From: an uncultured Candidatus Melainabacteria bacterium
Lineage (GTDB): Bacteria > Cyanobacteriota > Vampirovibrionia > Gastranaerophilales > Gastranaerophilaceae
NCBI GenBank assembly: GCA_934754775.1
Contig: CAKVIM010000010.1
Location: forward strand, 1-64,000
Length of the DNA stretch: 64,000 nucleotides
Reading direction: 5' to 3'
Positions 7,996-16,477 of this stretch are shown in pieces. The position numbers were made by a program, and so were the translations under genes. The notes under the pieces were generated by a model, which saw nothing but the letters and a program-made list of their open reading frames with translations, had not been told where the DNA came from and did not search any database. Position 1 is the stretch's first letter; every line of letters starts with the position of its first letter.

Positions 7996-9257
7996 ACATT
8001 ATATCTTGGTTAAAACATTTGATTAAAGCGGAAGTCTTTGAAGCAAAAAGAGAGTATGGCTTTTGTTTGGAAGAATGGGCAAAGGCTGTTAACAAAGACA
8101 ATGCTCCTTACAAGAAATTAATTAATTATGATGCTAAAATTTTATCAATCGGCGAAAAGATTGTTGCAAAAGAGAACAAGGATTTTGCACCAAAGGTTTT
8201 GCCGCCAAAAGTATTAATACTGACTTCTGAAATATATGATTCTGGAGGACACACTGAGTTAGCCATAAGATACATACAGAAGAATAATTCAAAAGAGGAC
8301 TTGTATTTTGCACTAACTGCATTCCACAATGCATCTGAAACATCTGCTCCTACTAAATCAAAAGAATTAAAATCAGTTCTTGGCTCAAATTTTATAGAAT
8401 TTGATGCAACGAGAGAGTTTGATAAAAAAGTTATAGAAATTTTCAACTATATAAAATCAAATGGGTTTTCTAAAATTATATCTAATATCCATATGTCCGA
8501 TACTGTAGGCTGCACGATATTGGGGTTAATAAAAAAATACTCCGACATAGAAATCTCATTCTGGAACCACGGCGACCACTTTTTTGCACTTGGGACAACC
8601 TTTGCAGACGAAATTACGACTAGAGTAAAAAATGGCTCAGCTCTAACGCCATATTTAAAAAACAATAAGCATTGTACAAATGGTAGATTTATTATTCAAT
8701 ATGACAAAGCAAAGTTATTAACTAAAGACGAAATTAGGGAGATTCGTCAAAAACTGAATATTCCAGACGGAGCTTTTTTGACAATGACCGGATGCATTTT
8801 GAGCAAAGTAGGCAGAGATTATTATCAATTAATAGATAAGATGCTAACAAGAGATAAAAACATTTATCATCTGTTTATTTGCCCTAATTATCCAGAGAAA
8901 AAGGATAAAATTGAAAAACTGTTCAAACACAACCCGAGAGTTATTGTTATTGGAGCAACATCGGAGTTTGATAAATACATACAAGCATCTGATTTATATA
9001 TAGATAGCTTCCCACAAGGCTCAGCTTTAACTCTTATTGATTACATAAAATACAAAAGACCTGTTGTTGTCAAAATAAATACGCAACATCCAATAAAGAG
9101 CTTTGAAGAATATTTGTATCCTAACTACGAGTACGCTTTCAAAACCCCTACAGCTATGCTAGACGGAATCTTGAAATTAGCGAATGACAAAAATGAATAC
9201 ACAAGAGTATCCGAAAAATGCTTTGATTACTTTATGAATTATTATCTTAAGGACTAA
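7992..9257 (+). CDS. GT-B-fold glycosyltransferase-like protein
   Basis: The 421-residue protein has a KVLILTSEIYDSGGHTELA segment near residues 70-88 resembling the donor-side glycine loop of GT-B enzymes. A C-terminal Rossmann half (about 255-400) contains FLTMTGCILSK, a VIVIGAT strand and the acidic/Pro region SDLYIDSFPQGSALTLID, as in GT1/GT4-type enzymes. No membrane segment is evident. It overlaps wecE by 4 bp and should be cotranscribed with it. Donor and acceptor cannot be told from sequence. It ends 3 bp from the convergent flavoprotein gene with no obvious terminator between. Confidence 0.65.
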   Translation: MNIISWLKHLIKAEVFEAKREYGFCLEEWAKAVNKDNAPYKKLINYDAKILSIGEKIVAKENKDFAPKVLPPKVLILTSEIYDSGGHTELAIRYIQKNNSKEDLYFALTAFHNASETSAPTKSKELKSVLGSNFIEFDATREFDKKVIEIFNYIKSNGFSKIISNIHMSDTVGCTILGLIKKYSDIEISFWNHGDHFFALGTTFADEITTRVKNGSALTPYLKNNKHCTNGRFIIQYDKAKLLTKDEIREIRQKLNIPDGAFLTMTGCILSKVGRDYYQLIDKMLTRDKNIYHLFICPNYPEKKDKIEKLFKHNPRVIVIGATSEFDKYIQASDLYIDSFPQGSALTLIDYIKYKRPVVVKINTQHPIKSFEEYLYPNYEYAFKTPTAMLDGILKLANDKNEYTRVSEKCFDYFMNYYLKD

Positions 9258-9260
9258 TAA

Positions 9261-9881
9261 TTATCTTATAAAATTAGTACGGATTTTTTCTTCAAGAGTT
9301 GGATGATTAATACCATTGGCTTTTCCAAGTTCAATACATTTCAGTATCCAAGCCATATTGTGTCCGAGGTTTCGCATAATTTGCAAACCTTCCAAATCTT
9401 GTTTTGCATCTTGTGCCACGTGACCGTGGATATTGTTCCAATAGTTTGATGAGACTATCGGCATATTGTTAATAGTAAAATATTTATTCAAGACATCAAA
9501 ACTTGCTGTTGTGCCGGCTCTTCTTGCGGACGCAATAGCTGCCGCAGGTTTAAAAGCAAATGCAGAACTTCCTGCATAAAACACTCTATCTAAAAATGAA
9601 AGAATTCTACCAGATGGATGTGCGTAATAGACAGGAGTTCCAAATACAAAACCATCAAACCCTCTTGCTTTCTTTATAAAATCATTGACCATATCATTAA
9701 ACACACACTCTCCGGTTGTTCTGCAAGCCTGACATCCGCAGCAATCTCTTATTTCCGGATTTCCAAGCTGAAAGATATCTGTTTCTATACCTTCTAGATT
9801 TAAAATTTTTGCAACTTCTTCCAATGCTAAATTTGTGCAACCATTTTTATGCGAACTTCCGTTTAATAATAAAACTCTCAT
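9261..9881 (-). CDS. Flavodoxin-fold NADPH-dependent FMN reductase / iron-sulfur flavoprotein-like
   Basis: The 206-residue form starting at MRVLLLNGSSHKNG is preferred: AGGGGG precedes this ATG and the FMN-binding NGSSHKNGCT loop is then at the N-terminus as in the family. FGTPVYYAHPSG is the second flavin-contact segment. The cysteines in DCCGCQACRTTGEC (about 45-58) resemble the compact motif of iron-sulfur flavoproteins. A role in electron transfer or quinone/xenobiotic reduction in the anaerobic cytoplasm is likely. It is monocistronic, between the glycan genes and tRNA-Thr. Confidence 0.82.
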   Translation of the reverse strand: MRVLLLNGSSHKNGCTNLALEEVAKILNLEGIETDIFQLGNPEIRDCCGCQACRTTGECVFNDMVNDFIKKARGFDGFVFGTPVYYAHPSGRILSFLDRVFYAGSSAFAFKPAAAIASARRAGTTASFDVLNKYFTINNMPIVSSNYWNNIHGHVAQDAKQDLEGLQIMRNLGHNMAWILKCIELGKANGINHPTLEEKIRTNFIR

Positions 9882-9959
9882 TTTTCCCCCTATAATACTT
9901 TCTTCACACTGGAAAATCAAAGTCCGGACACACATTTAAGATGCATTCCCTGTAAAACT

Positions 9960-10032
<73 letters not shown>

Positions 10033-10489
10033 ACATAATTATTTTATTATGGTGAAGTTGCTTTTGCAAGAATAATTTATTGTGTTATGAGTTCAAACTC
10101 TATTGCCAAAAAGAGGAGAGGGAAATTTTAGATTACATTCATATTTTATAGACTTGAATTAATAGTTAATAAAAAGCTGGATCCTTCACACTAATCGTGT
10201 TCAGGATGACGTGAAACTATCGGTTTGGCGTTATTTTGAGATGCGATTTTTGCACCTTTACAGATATTTTAAAATAATTTTCCACTTTCCATTTTCAATT
10301 TTCCATTCACTCCTCACCCCCTAACGCCCAACTAGTAGTCTTTCTTCAAACCCAATATATTTACCCCCCACTTTATACGCTTGGCTAGTAGTCCCTCGTC
10401 AAACCGATTTCGTTTACCCCCCCCCTTGATATGGATTTTTTTTGTGTTAGTATTTAATCAAAATCCAACTTGATTAAGGAGTACGTATC
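10033..10489. repeat. Gene-free stretch with dispersed and tandem repeats
   Basis: No ORF is supported in this 457-bp stretch. It holds three kinds of repeat. At about 10176-10212 there is a GGATCCTTC...TTCAGGATGACG element resembling a dispersed intergenic repeat common in bacterial genomes, here with a CAC-TAAT-GTG-like centre. At about 10270-10305 there are degenerate TTTTCCATT-type octamer units. At 10324-10376 and 10377-10430 there are two imperfect copies of a 53-bp unit sharing CTAGTAGTC, TCAAACC and a poly-C tract, the second ending in nine C residues directly before the putative -35 box of the TPR gene. Confidence 0.6.
10426..10455 (+). promoter_or_regulatory. Possible promoter of the TPR gene next to a C9 tract
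   Basis: TTGATA at 10426-10431 and AGTATT about 17 bp downstream could be -35 and -10 boxes. The nine-cytosine run at 10417-10425 touches the -35 box, so slippage there could alter promoter context. The prediction rests on hexamer similarity only. Confidence 0.3.
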
Positions 10490-11818
10490 GTGAAAAAAAC
10501 AAGTTTTATACTTGCTATAGCTATAATGTGTACACTCAGTTGCGGGTGCATTTACGCCAATGGAACGCCGATTGAGAGTTCGATTGAAGCGTTTACAAAA
10601 GAAATCCAGAACAATCCTGAAGCTTCTTTAGCATATTCAAATCGTGCATCGTTGAAGTTTTTAAAACGTGATATTGAGGGTGCAATTGCAGATTTCGATA
10701 AAGCGATACAAATAAATCCTAATAACCCAGAGCTTTATTTAAACAGAGGTTATATCAAACAGATTGTGAATGATTTAAACGGTGCAATGGCAGATTATAA
10801 TGCAGCAATAAAAATCAACCCGAAGTTTGCGTATGCGTATAATAACAGAGGGGTGCTTAAAGTTGCAATGAAAGATACACAAGGAGCTATGGCCGATTAT
10901 GCAATGGCTTTGCAGTTAAATCCAAAGTATTCTGATGCGTTTTATAACAGAGCGAACTTGAAATATATGCTCGACGATAATAACGGTGCTTTAGAGGATT
11001 ATAACAGTGCAATTGAGATTAATCCTAAGGATGCAGAAGCTTATAACAACAGAGGCGTAGTCAAGAAGCGACTTAACTTTAATGTTGGTGCATTGAGTGA
11101 TTATTCGCAGGCAATTGCACTTAACCCAAATGATAGTATTGCTTATGCTAACAGAGGTCGTTTGAAGAAATTGTATTTTGATAACGAAGGTGCAGCTATC
11201 GATTTGGATCAGGCAGTTGCGTTGGCTGAAAATCAGGTATTTATCAAGAATGTTAAGCCGTTGTTGTCAAACGAAAGATATATTGCTGCAATACCGGTTG
11301 TTAAAGGAATTACTCCGGAAGTTATATCTCCGATTGTCAAATCAGAACGCAATGTTGAAAAAATTGCATTTGCAACTCCGCAACCTAGTTTAAAACCGTC
11401 TCAGTCTGTTGAGGAGATAAAAACAAAGGCTGCCAAGAATGTTGTTGAGACAATTACAGAAAAACCTGCTGCCGGTGTAATCAGTGCGGGAATTGGAACT
11501 GTAAGAGCGGCCGCATCACCGGAGATTACGACCAGTGCAGTTAAAAAGAACCCTACTACAAATGTTAAGTTGGCGGAAAGTTATTATATCCGTGGATTGC
11601 AAAAATGTGTGTTAAGAGATTTGCAAGGTGCGATTGCTGATTTAAACAAAGCTATTGAAAATAATTCAAACTATGCGGATGCTTATTATTATAGAGCAGC
11701 AATTAGAAAAGAATTGGGTGATAGCGAAGGCTTTAAGAAGGATTACTCAAAGGCTATCCAAATCAATCCGTCTTTACAGGCATTTAATGATTCTAACTGC
11801 TTATCGCTAATCAGATAG
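10490..11818 (+). CDS. Exported tetratricopeptide-repeat protein
   Basis: The 442-residue protein starts at GTG with AAGGAG eight bases upstream. A signal peptide covers about residues 1-24 (cleavage probably after IYA; a lipoprotein site is less convincing). Six TPR units with the A-YxNRG-x-K...GA-x-DY-x-AI-x-NP pattern occupy about 35-245, then a low-complexity Ala/Thr/Lys linker (about 270-355) and two more TPRs (about 360-430). TPRs of this type scaffold protein complexes; no enzyme domain is present. It would act in the periplasm or at the cell surface. A perfect 12-bp terminator stem follows at 11864-11897. Confidence 0.85.
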   Translation: MKKTSFILAIAIMCTLSCGCIYANGTPIESSIEAFTKEIQNNPEASLAYSNRASLKFLKRDIEGAIADFDKAIQINPNNPELYLNRGYIKQIVNDLNGAMADYNAAIKINPKFAYAYNNRGVLKVAMKDTQGAMADYAMALQLNPKYSDAFYNRANLKYMLDDNNGALEDYNSAIEINPKDAEAYNNRGVVKKRLNFNVGALSDYSQAIALNPNDSIAYANRGRLKKLYFDNEGAAIDLDQAVALAENQVFIKNVKPLLSNERYIAAIPVVKGITPEVISPIVKSERNVEKIAFATPQPSLKPSQSVEEIKTKAAKNVVETITEKPAAGVISAGIGTVRAAASPEITTSAVKKNPTTNVKLAESYYIRGLQKCVLRDLQGAIADLNKAIENNSNYADAYYYRAAIRKELGDSEGFKKDYSKAIQINPSLQAFNDSNCLSLIR

Positions 11819-11863
11819 GTAAATAGTTTTGTCGGAGTGATAAATCCGATATGCAAAGATAAT

Positions 11864-11897
11864 AAAAAAGACTTTAGCTTTTGCCAAAGTCTTTTTT
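11864..11897. terminator. Bidirectional intrinsic terminator
   Basis: AAAAAAGACTTT (11864-11875) and AAAGTCTTTTTT (11886-11897) form a perfect 12-bp stem with a 10-base loop. T and A tracts on both sides serve the TPR gene (plus) and tRNA-His (minus). Confidence 0.9.
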
Positions 11898-11898
11898 A

Positions 11899-11975
11899 TG
11901 GGGCGGATAGTGGGATTCGAACCCACGCATATCGGAACCACAATCCGAGGTCTTAACCACTTGACGATATCCGCC
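11899..11975 (-). tRNA. tRNA-His (anticodon GTG), with encoded CCA
   Basis: The minus strand gives acceptor GCGGATA/TATCCGC plus the extra 5' G-1 (11975) opposite C73, the hallmark of tRNA-His. Anticodon loop is TTGTGGT with anticodon GTG, and the T arm contains GGTTCGAATCC. CCA follows C73 directly (11901-11899), so here the 3' end is encoded, unlike tRNA-Thr at 9960. A terminator stem begins right after it. Confidence 0.95.
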
Positions 11976-12031
11976 ATAAGTTCCAACAAGATTAAGTATA
12001 TCAAATAAATATTTTTTAGCAAGTAAAAAAT

Positions 12032-12057
12032 AAAAAAAAGAGGCCGAAGCCTCTTTT
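12032..12057 (-). terminator. Intrinsic terminator of the RpaB-like gene
   Basis: AAAAGAGGC (12036-12044) and GCCTCTTTT (12049-12057) pair around a CGAA loop. On the minus strand the stem is followed by a run of eight T residues. It lies 16 bp past the regulator's stop codon. Confidence 0.88.
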
Positions 12058-12073
12058 ATATTTTGATTAATCT

Positions 12074-12859
12074 CTAATTTATTCTCTGAAACATATAACC
12101 AATGCCACGAGCCGTCAATATCAACTCCGGATTAGTCGGATCTGCTTCTAATTTTGAACGTAGTCTTGAGATGTGAACATCTACTACACGTGTATCAATC
12201 CTGTGATCAGCCGGATATGACCATACGTGTTGCAAGATTTCGTTTCTAGAATATGCTTGACCTGAATTATTAACCAACAATTCTAACAAGCTGAATTCCA
12301 TTCCAGTAAGTCTGATTCTTTCATTCTTTCTGAATACTTGACGTCTTGCTGTATCAATCTTAATAGCACCGGTAGTAATAATATTCTTACCGCCTTTTGA
12401 GCTTGAAGCTGTTGATGCGGTTGAAGAAGAAGCAGGAATAATTACATCCTTACTAATTGTTCTTCTCAATACAGCCTTAACACGAGCTTCCAATTCTTTA
12501 GGGCTGAAAGGTTTGATAACATAGTCATCAGCACCCAATTCCAAACCGGTAATTCTTTCTGAAACATCACCCAATGCTGTTAATATAATAATAGGAACAT
12601 CAGATGTTCTGCGGATTTCACGAGTTACACCGTAACCATCCATTTTTGGCATCATGACATCTAATACTACTAAATCAGGATTTGTCTTGTTGAAAACTTC
12701 TACAGCTTCTTCACCATCTTCTGCTGTAACAACATCGTATCCAACCATCTTAAGACGAGTTTCCAAGATTCTTCTGATACTAGCCTCATCATCTGCTACC
12801 AATATCTTTTGGCGAGTACCCTCTTCTGTCGCCTCATGTAATTCTTCATTTTCTGCCAT
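12074..12859 (-). CDS. rpaB: RpaB-like OmpR-family response regulator
   Basis: The 261-residue protein has a receiver domain (about 18-133) with acidic pocket DDE at 23-25, phosphoacceptor Asp67 in VVLDVMMP and Lys116 in VIKPFSP. A Ser/Thr/Ala-rich linker (about 140-160) leads to an OmpR/PhoB winged helix (about 165-258). SIRRILETRLKM and DVSERITGLELGADDYV match what I remember of cyanobacterial RpaB/Ycf27 very closely, which is the main clue to the lineage. In cyanobacteria RpaB controls stress and photosynthesis genes with the kinase NblS; no histidine kinase is adjacent here. The target set in a non-photosynthetic host is unknown. Confidence 0.88.
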   Translation of the reverse strand: MAENEELHEATEEGTRQKILVADDEASIRRILETRLKMVGYDVVTAEDGEEAVEVFNKTNPDLVVLDVMMPKMDGYGVTREIRRTSDVPIIILTALGDVSERITGLELGADDYVIKPFSPKELEARVKAVLRRTISKDVIIPASSSTASTASSSKGGKNIITTGAIKIDTARRQVFRKNERIRLTGMEFSLLELLVNNSGQAYSRNEILQHVWSYPADHRIDTRVVDVHISRLRSKLEADPTNPELILTARGIGYMFQRIN

Positions 12860-12965
12860 GCTACCACCTTTAAACTTGTATTTACAAAAATTTGAAATTC
12901 TTAATATTTATACATATATCTTAATAGAATTTAAAGTATTTTGCAAGGGGTAATTATAAAATCTT

Positions 12966-13796
12966 TTATTTTCGCTTGATTTTGCCATAAATAACTCTAT
13001 CTATTCCGACCAAATCTTTTTCTACCACGATATTGCAAAAATCTTTTTCCATAAATTCCTTAACCGCTTCAGCCTCATTAATTCCAAGCTCAAACATAAG
13101 CCAGCCGTCAGCTTTAAGATATTTTGGTGCCTCTTGAACAATTTCTCTATAAAGTTTAAGTCCGTTTTCATCAGCAAAAAGAGCTTCCTTTGGTTCATGC
13201 ATAACTTCCGGAGAAAGCACCGTGCCATAAGGAATATAAGGCGGATTAGAGACTATCATGCCAAATTTTTCGTCCTCACGGATTTTTTCAAACAAATTTG
13301 ACTTCCGAAAAACGGCACGATTATTTATTCCAAGCTTCGTAACGTTATCCAAAGCTACTCTTAGAGCGTCAGATGATATATCAACGCCCAAAACCACGGC
13401 CTTTGTTTGTTTTGCGATTGTACAAGCAATACATCCGGAGCCGGTTCCGATATCCAGTACCTCTTGAATACCTTCCTCTTTAATAATTTCAATCGCTTTG
13501 CGAACCAAAATTTCCGTCTCATCACGAGGAATCAGCACGTTCTGATTAACTTTATAAAACTCGCCCATAAAATACGCTTCACCAATGATGTGCTGAATGG
13601 GTTTCCGCCCCCCAATTCTATCCAAAACCTTGTCCTTAAGTAGCGTAAGTTGGCTTTCTTCAAGAGTTTTACCCATCAATTTATCCTTAGCGGTATATCC
13701 GCAAAAATACTCCAGAAGCATTTCCACTTCTTTTTTTGCTTCATTCGCTTCAATCCCAGCATCAGTCAACATTTTTGTAATCATCTGAATGTTCAT
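12966..13796 (-). CDS. prmC: Peptide chain release factor N5-glutamine methyltransferase
   Basis: SAM-dependent methyltransferase of 276 residues that methylates the GGQ glutamine of release factors. An N-terminal helical domain (about 1-80) is followed by a Rossmann domain with DIGTGSG at 115-121 and the catalytic NPPY at 184-187. GGRKPIQHIIGEAYFMG and VLIPRDETE are typical PrmC segments. Its start overlaps the preceding hypothetical gene by 35 bp, so they are probably translated together. Confidence 0.94.
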   Translation of the reverse strand: MNIQMITKMLTDAGIEANEAKKEVEMLLEYFCGYTAKDKLMGKTLEESQLTLLKDKVLDRIGGRKPIQHIIGEAYFMGEFYKVNQNVLIPRDETEILVRKAIEIIKEEGIQEVLDIGTGSGCIACTIAKQTKAVVLGVDISSDALRVALDNVTKLGINNRAVFRKSNLFEKIREDEKFGMIVSNPPYIPYGTVLSPEVMHEPKEALFADENGLKLYREIVQEAPKYLKADGWLMFELGINEAEAVKEFMEKDFCNIVVEKDLVGIDRVIYGKIKRK

Positions 13797-14268
13797 TTAA
13801 AATACTCTCAATCTCATTTCTCAAATCCAGTTTAGACAACTCTTCTACATTCTTTTTCTCTATAGAATATTTTTTGCAGAGTCTATCATAATAATAGAGC
13901 TGCTTCTTAGTAGGCTTTTCTTTAGACATTTTTACTTCTTGCAAAAACTTTCTTTTCTTCTTCTCAAAAGCCTTATTTGCTTCGATAATCGGTCTTTGGC
14001 GTTCTTTATACTCATAATACTTAACGCATTCTTTTATATAATCCTCTGTATCACGCAAAAATTCCGCATCATCAATAACTTCCACCAAAAACGGAAATCT
14101 TGAAGCATTTAATTCCAAATAATACCTTTCATCATCCAAAAATTTATCCATAATCTCAGAACAAGATAATTCAGGATTTTGTTTCACTAACGCTCTTAAA
14201 TAATTACATACCCCGCTTTTTTGTGTTTTATCAAAGGCGGGGTATATTCTGTTTTTAATCTGGTACAT
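13762..14268 (-). CDS. Hypothetical charged helical protein upstream of prmC
   Basis: I do not recognise this 168-residue protein. It has no signal peptide or membrane segment, is rich in Lys, Glu and Tyr, and looks mostly helical, with a likely coiled-coil stretch around 75-115. It overlaps prmC by 35 bp and follows a 58-codon gene by 52 bp, so the three form one minus-strand unit. The SD is not strong. The 35-bp overlap with a conserved gene and continuous coding character make it probably real, but the function is open. Confidence 0.6.
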   Translation of the reverse strand: MYQIKNRIYPAFDKTQKSGVCNYLRALVKQNPELSCSEIMDKFLDDERYYLELNASRFPFLVEVIDDAEFLRDTEDYIKECVKYYEYKERQRPIIEANKAFEKKKRKFLQEVKMSKEKPTKKQLYYYDRLCKKYSIEKKNVEELSKLDLRNEIESILNEHSDDYKNVD

Positions 14269-14320
14269 TTAAACCAATTTCCTTTTCTTTCCTCTTTCCG
14301 CTTTAGCCACTTGAAATCGT

Positions 14321-14497
14321 CTACCAATTAAGCAAGTCCTCAACGCTAAATCGTCGTCCGCCCTCATTATTGACAAATTTCATAAACTTTTCTCGCATCG
14401 GATCCGTTTGATAATCCGATTTATACTTATGCTTTTCACGATGTTCCAATTCATGATTAGTTATAACAGCAAGTCTCTTTTTCTCATCTGTTGCCAT
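14321..14497 (-). CDS. Small hypothetical protein (58 aa)
   Basis: An ATG at 14497 with GAGAGG eight bases upstream opens 58 codons ending in TAG. The product is short, charged (many Lys, Glu, Arg and His), has no membrane segment and ends in RRFSVEDLLNW. It lies at the head of the prmC transcription unit. No family recognised. Evidence is the ribosome-binding site, the uninterrupted frame and the good fit between neighbouring genes. Confidence 0.5.
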   Translation of the reverse strand: MATDEKKRLAVITNHELEHREKHKYKSDYQTDPMREKFMKFVNNEGGRRFSVEDLLNW

Positions 14498-14701
14498 TTT
14501 AAGCCTCTCTTATAGTTAAATATCTCTTATGTATATATAAAGTATTTAACATTTCAAAAATTGCCTTTTTTAACAGCTTATATTAAGAATTGTAACAAAG
14601 TCATTAAAATTTTTCAATTTTGTAAACATTTTGAAATATTGCAATACAAAAAAAAAAGATTTTTTGCTAAACTAATGTTGTATGTAATTGGAAGGAAATT
14701 T

Positions 14702-16477
14702 ATGGACATTTTTTCGTTATTCACACTATGTGGCGGACTGGCATTCTTCCTATACGGAATTACTATTATGTCGTCCGGCTTAGAAAAGATTGCAGGTGGC
14801 AGGTTGGAGCGAATACTTCGCAAGGTAACCGCTAATCCTATTAAGAGCTTAGTATTCGGTGCAGGGATTACGGCAGCAGTTCAATCTTCGTCAGCAGTGA
14901 CGGTAATGCTCGTAGGACTTGTAAACTCCGGTATAATGAAATTATCGCAGGCAATCGGAGTTATAATGGGTTCCAACATTGGAACAACAATCACAGCTTG
15001 GATTTTAAGTTTATCCGGCATTCAGAGTTCAAACTTTTTTGTTAGACTGCTGAAGCCGGAATCTTTTTCTCCAATCATGGCACTTATTGGTGTAATCATG
15101 ATTATGGCAGCAAAGAGCAACAAGCGTAAAAACGTTGGTGCGGTGCTTACAGGTTTTGCAATTTTAATGTTTGGTATGGAAGTTATGACCGGAGCAATGG
15201 CTCCATTAGCTGATATGCCACAATTTACGCACATCCTAACAGCATTCACAAACCCTATTCTGGGCGTTTTAGTCGGAACTATCGTAACAGCGGTTATCCA
15301 AAGTTCAGCAGCTTCAATCGGTATATTACAAGCCTTATCAATGGTTGGCGGCATGACATTCGGAATGGCAATCCCAATCGTTATGGGACAAAACATTGGT
15401 ACTTGTATTTCAGCAGTATTATCAAGCATCGGGGTTAACACTAACGCAAGAAGAGTTGCGGCTGTTCACGTATTATTCAACGTATTCGGGGTAGTAATCT
15501 GCTTATCAGCGTTTGAATTCGGAAATGTTATATTCAAGTTTGATTTTGTAACGAATTCAATTTCACCATTCGGGATTGCGATGGTTCACTCAATATTCAA
15601 CATCGTAACCACCGTTTTATTATTCCCGTTCACTAAAGTCATTGAAAAATGTGCGGTTATGGCAGTTCCTGATAAAAAAGTCAAGGACAAGAACGTATTA
15701 TTAGACGAAAGACTTTTGCTTGCACCTTCTTTTGCAATTGCGGAATGTGCTCGTCAAACTACCAAAATGGCTGAAATTGTTGAGTTCAACTTTATCAATT
15801 CAACCAAAATGTTAAAAAGTTTCCACTACAAAAAAGCGGAACAAATCAAGAATAACGAAATTAAAATTGACACTTATGAAGATAAATTAGATTCATTCTT
15901 AATCAAGCTTTCAGGGAAAGAATTATCTGAAGAAGATAACAACAAGATTTCTCAGTTATTGCTTGTTATCGGGGATTATGAAAGAATCGGAGACCACGCT
16001 TCTTACATTTTGAAAATTTCTGAAAAACTAAAAGAAAGCGAAAAAAAGCTTTCTCAAGATGCGGTAGATGAGCTTAAAGTCATTGTTCACGCCGTATCAG
16101 AAATCTTCATGATGGCGTTTGAAGCTTATAAGACTGACAACATCAAGCTTGCTCAAGAAGTCGAACCGCTTGAAGCAGTTATCAAGAAAATCATCAGAAA
16201 GGTTAAAAACAGACACATCCAAAGACTTAAAGAAGGCTTATGCACTGCTGAAGTCAGCTTTATGTTCTCTGATTTGTTGAATGATTTGAGAAGAATTGCT
16301 GCACACTGCGGGAACATCGCAACAAGTGTAATTCAGCTTCAGGACAAGACTTTAGACAAACACGAATACAATCACAGAAACAAGGACGAGGATATCGAAT
16401 TTGTAAGCAAATACGAAGATTACAAATCAAGATATTCTGTTTCCAGACATAAATCTATTGAGGACTCTAAAGCTTAA
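14702..16477 (+). CDS. Na+/phosphate cotransporter with C-terminal PhoU-like domain
   Basis: NptA/YjbB-type protein, 591 residues from the ATG at 14702, chosen because GGAAGG precedes it and the first membrane helix (FTLCGGLAFFLYGI) then starts at the N-terminus. The duplicated transporter core has the two inverted QSSSA-type signatures, AAVQSSSAVTVM near 60 and AVIQSSAASIGI near 195, with about eight membrane helices up to residue 320. The C-terminal 240 residues are cytoplasmic, helical and resemble PhoU. It should import phosphate with sodium across the inner membrane. Its 3' end overlaps the convergent gene by 11 bp. Confidence 0.9.
   Translation: MDIFSLFTLCGGLAFFLYGITIMSSGLEKIAGGRLERILRKVTANPIKSLVFGAGITAAVQSSSAVTVMLVGLVNSGIMKLSQAIGVIMGSNIGTTITAWILSLSGIQSSNFFVRLLKPESFSPIMALIGVIMIMAAKSNKRKNVGAVLTGFAILMFGMEVMTGAMAPLADMPQFTHILTAFTNPILGVLVGTIVTAVIQSSAASIGILQALSMVGGMTFGMAIPIVMGQNIGTCISAVLSSIGVNTNARRVAAVHVLFNVFGVVICLSAFEFGNVIFKFDFVTNSISPFGIAMVHSIFNIVTTVLLFPFTKVIEKCAVMAVPDKKVKDKNVLLDERLLLAPSFAIAECARQTTKMAEIVEFNFINSTKMLKSFHYKKAEQIKNNEIKIDTYEDKLDSFLIKLSGKELSEEDNNKISQLLLVIGDYERIGDHASYILKISEKLKESEKKLSQDAVDELKVIVHAVSEIFMMAFEAYKTDNIKLAQEVEPLEAVIKKIIRKVKNRHIQRLKEGLCTAEVSFMFSDLLNDLRRIAAHCGNIATSVIQLQDKTLDKHEYNHRNKDEDIEFVSKYEDYKSRYSVSRHKSIEDSKA

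Noticed and set aside
10324..10430. 53-bp repeats considered as an attachment site or CRISPR
   Set aside because: Only two imperfect, directly abutting copies and no integrase or cas gene nearby.
15022..15441. 139-codon minus-strand frame inside the phosphate transporter
   Set aside because: It is a shadow of the transmembrane-coding strand and has no start signal.
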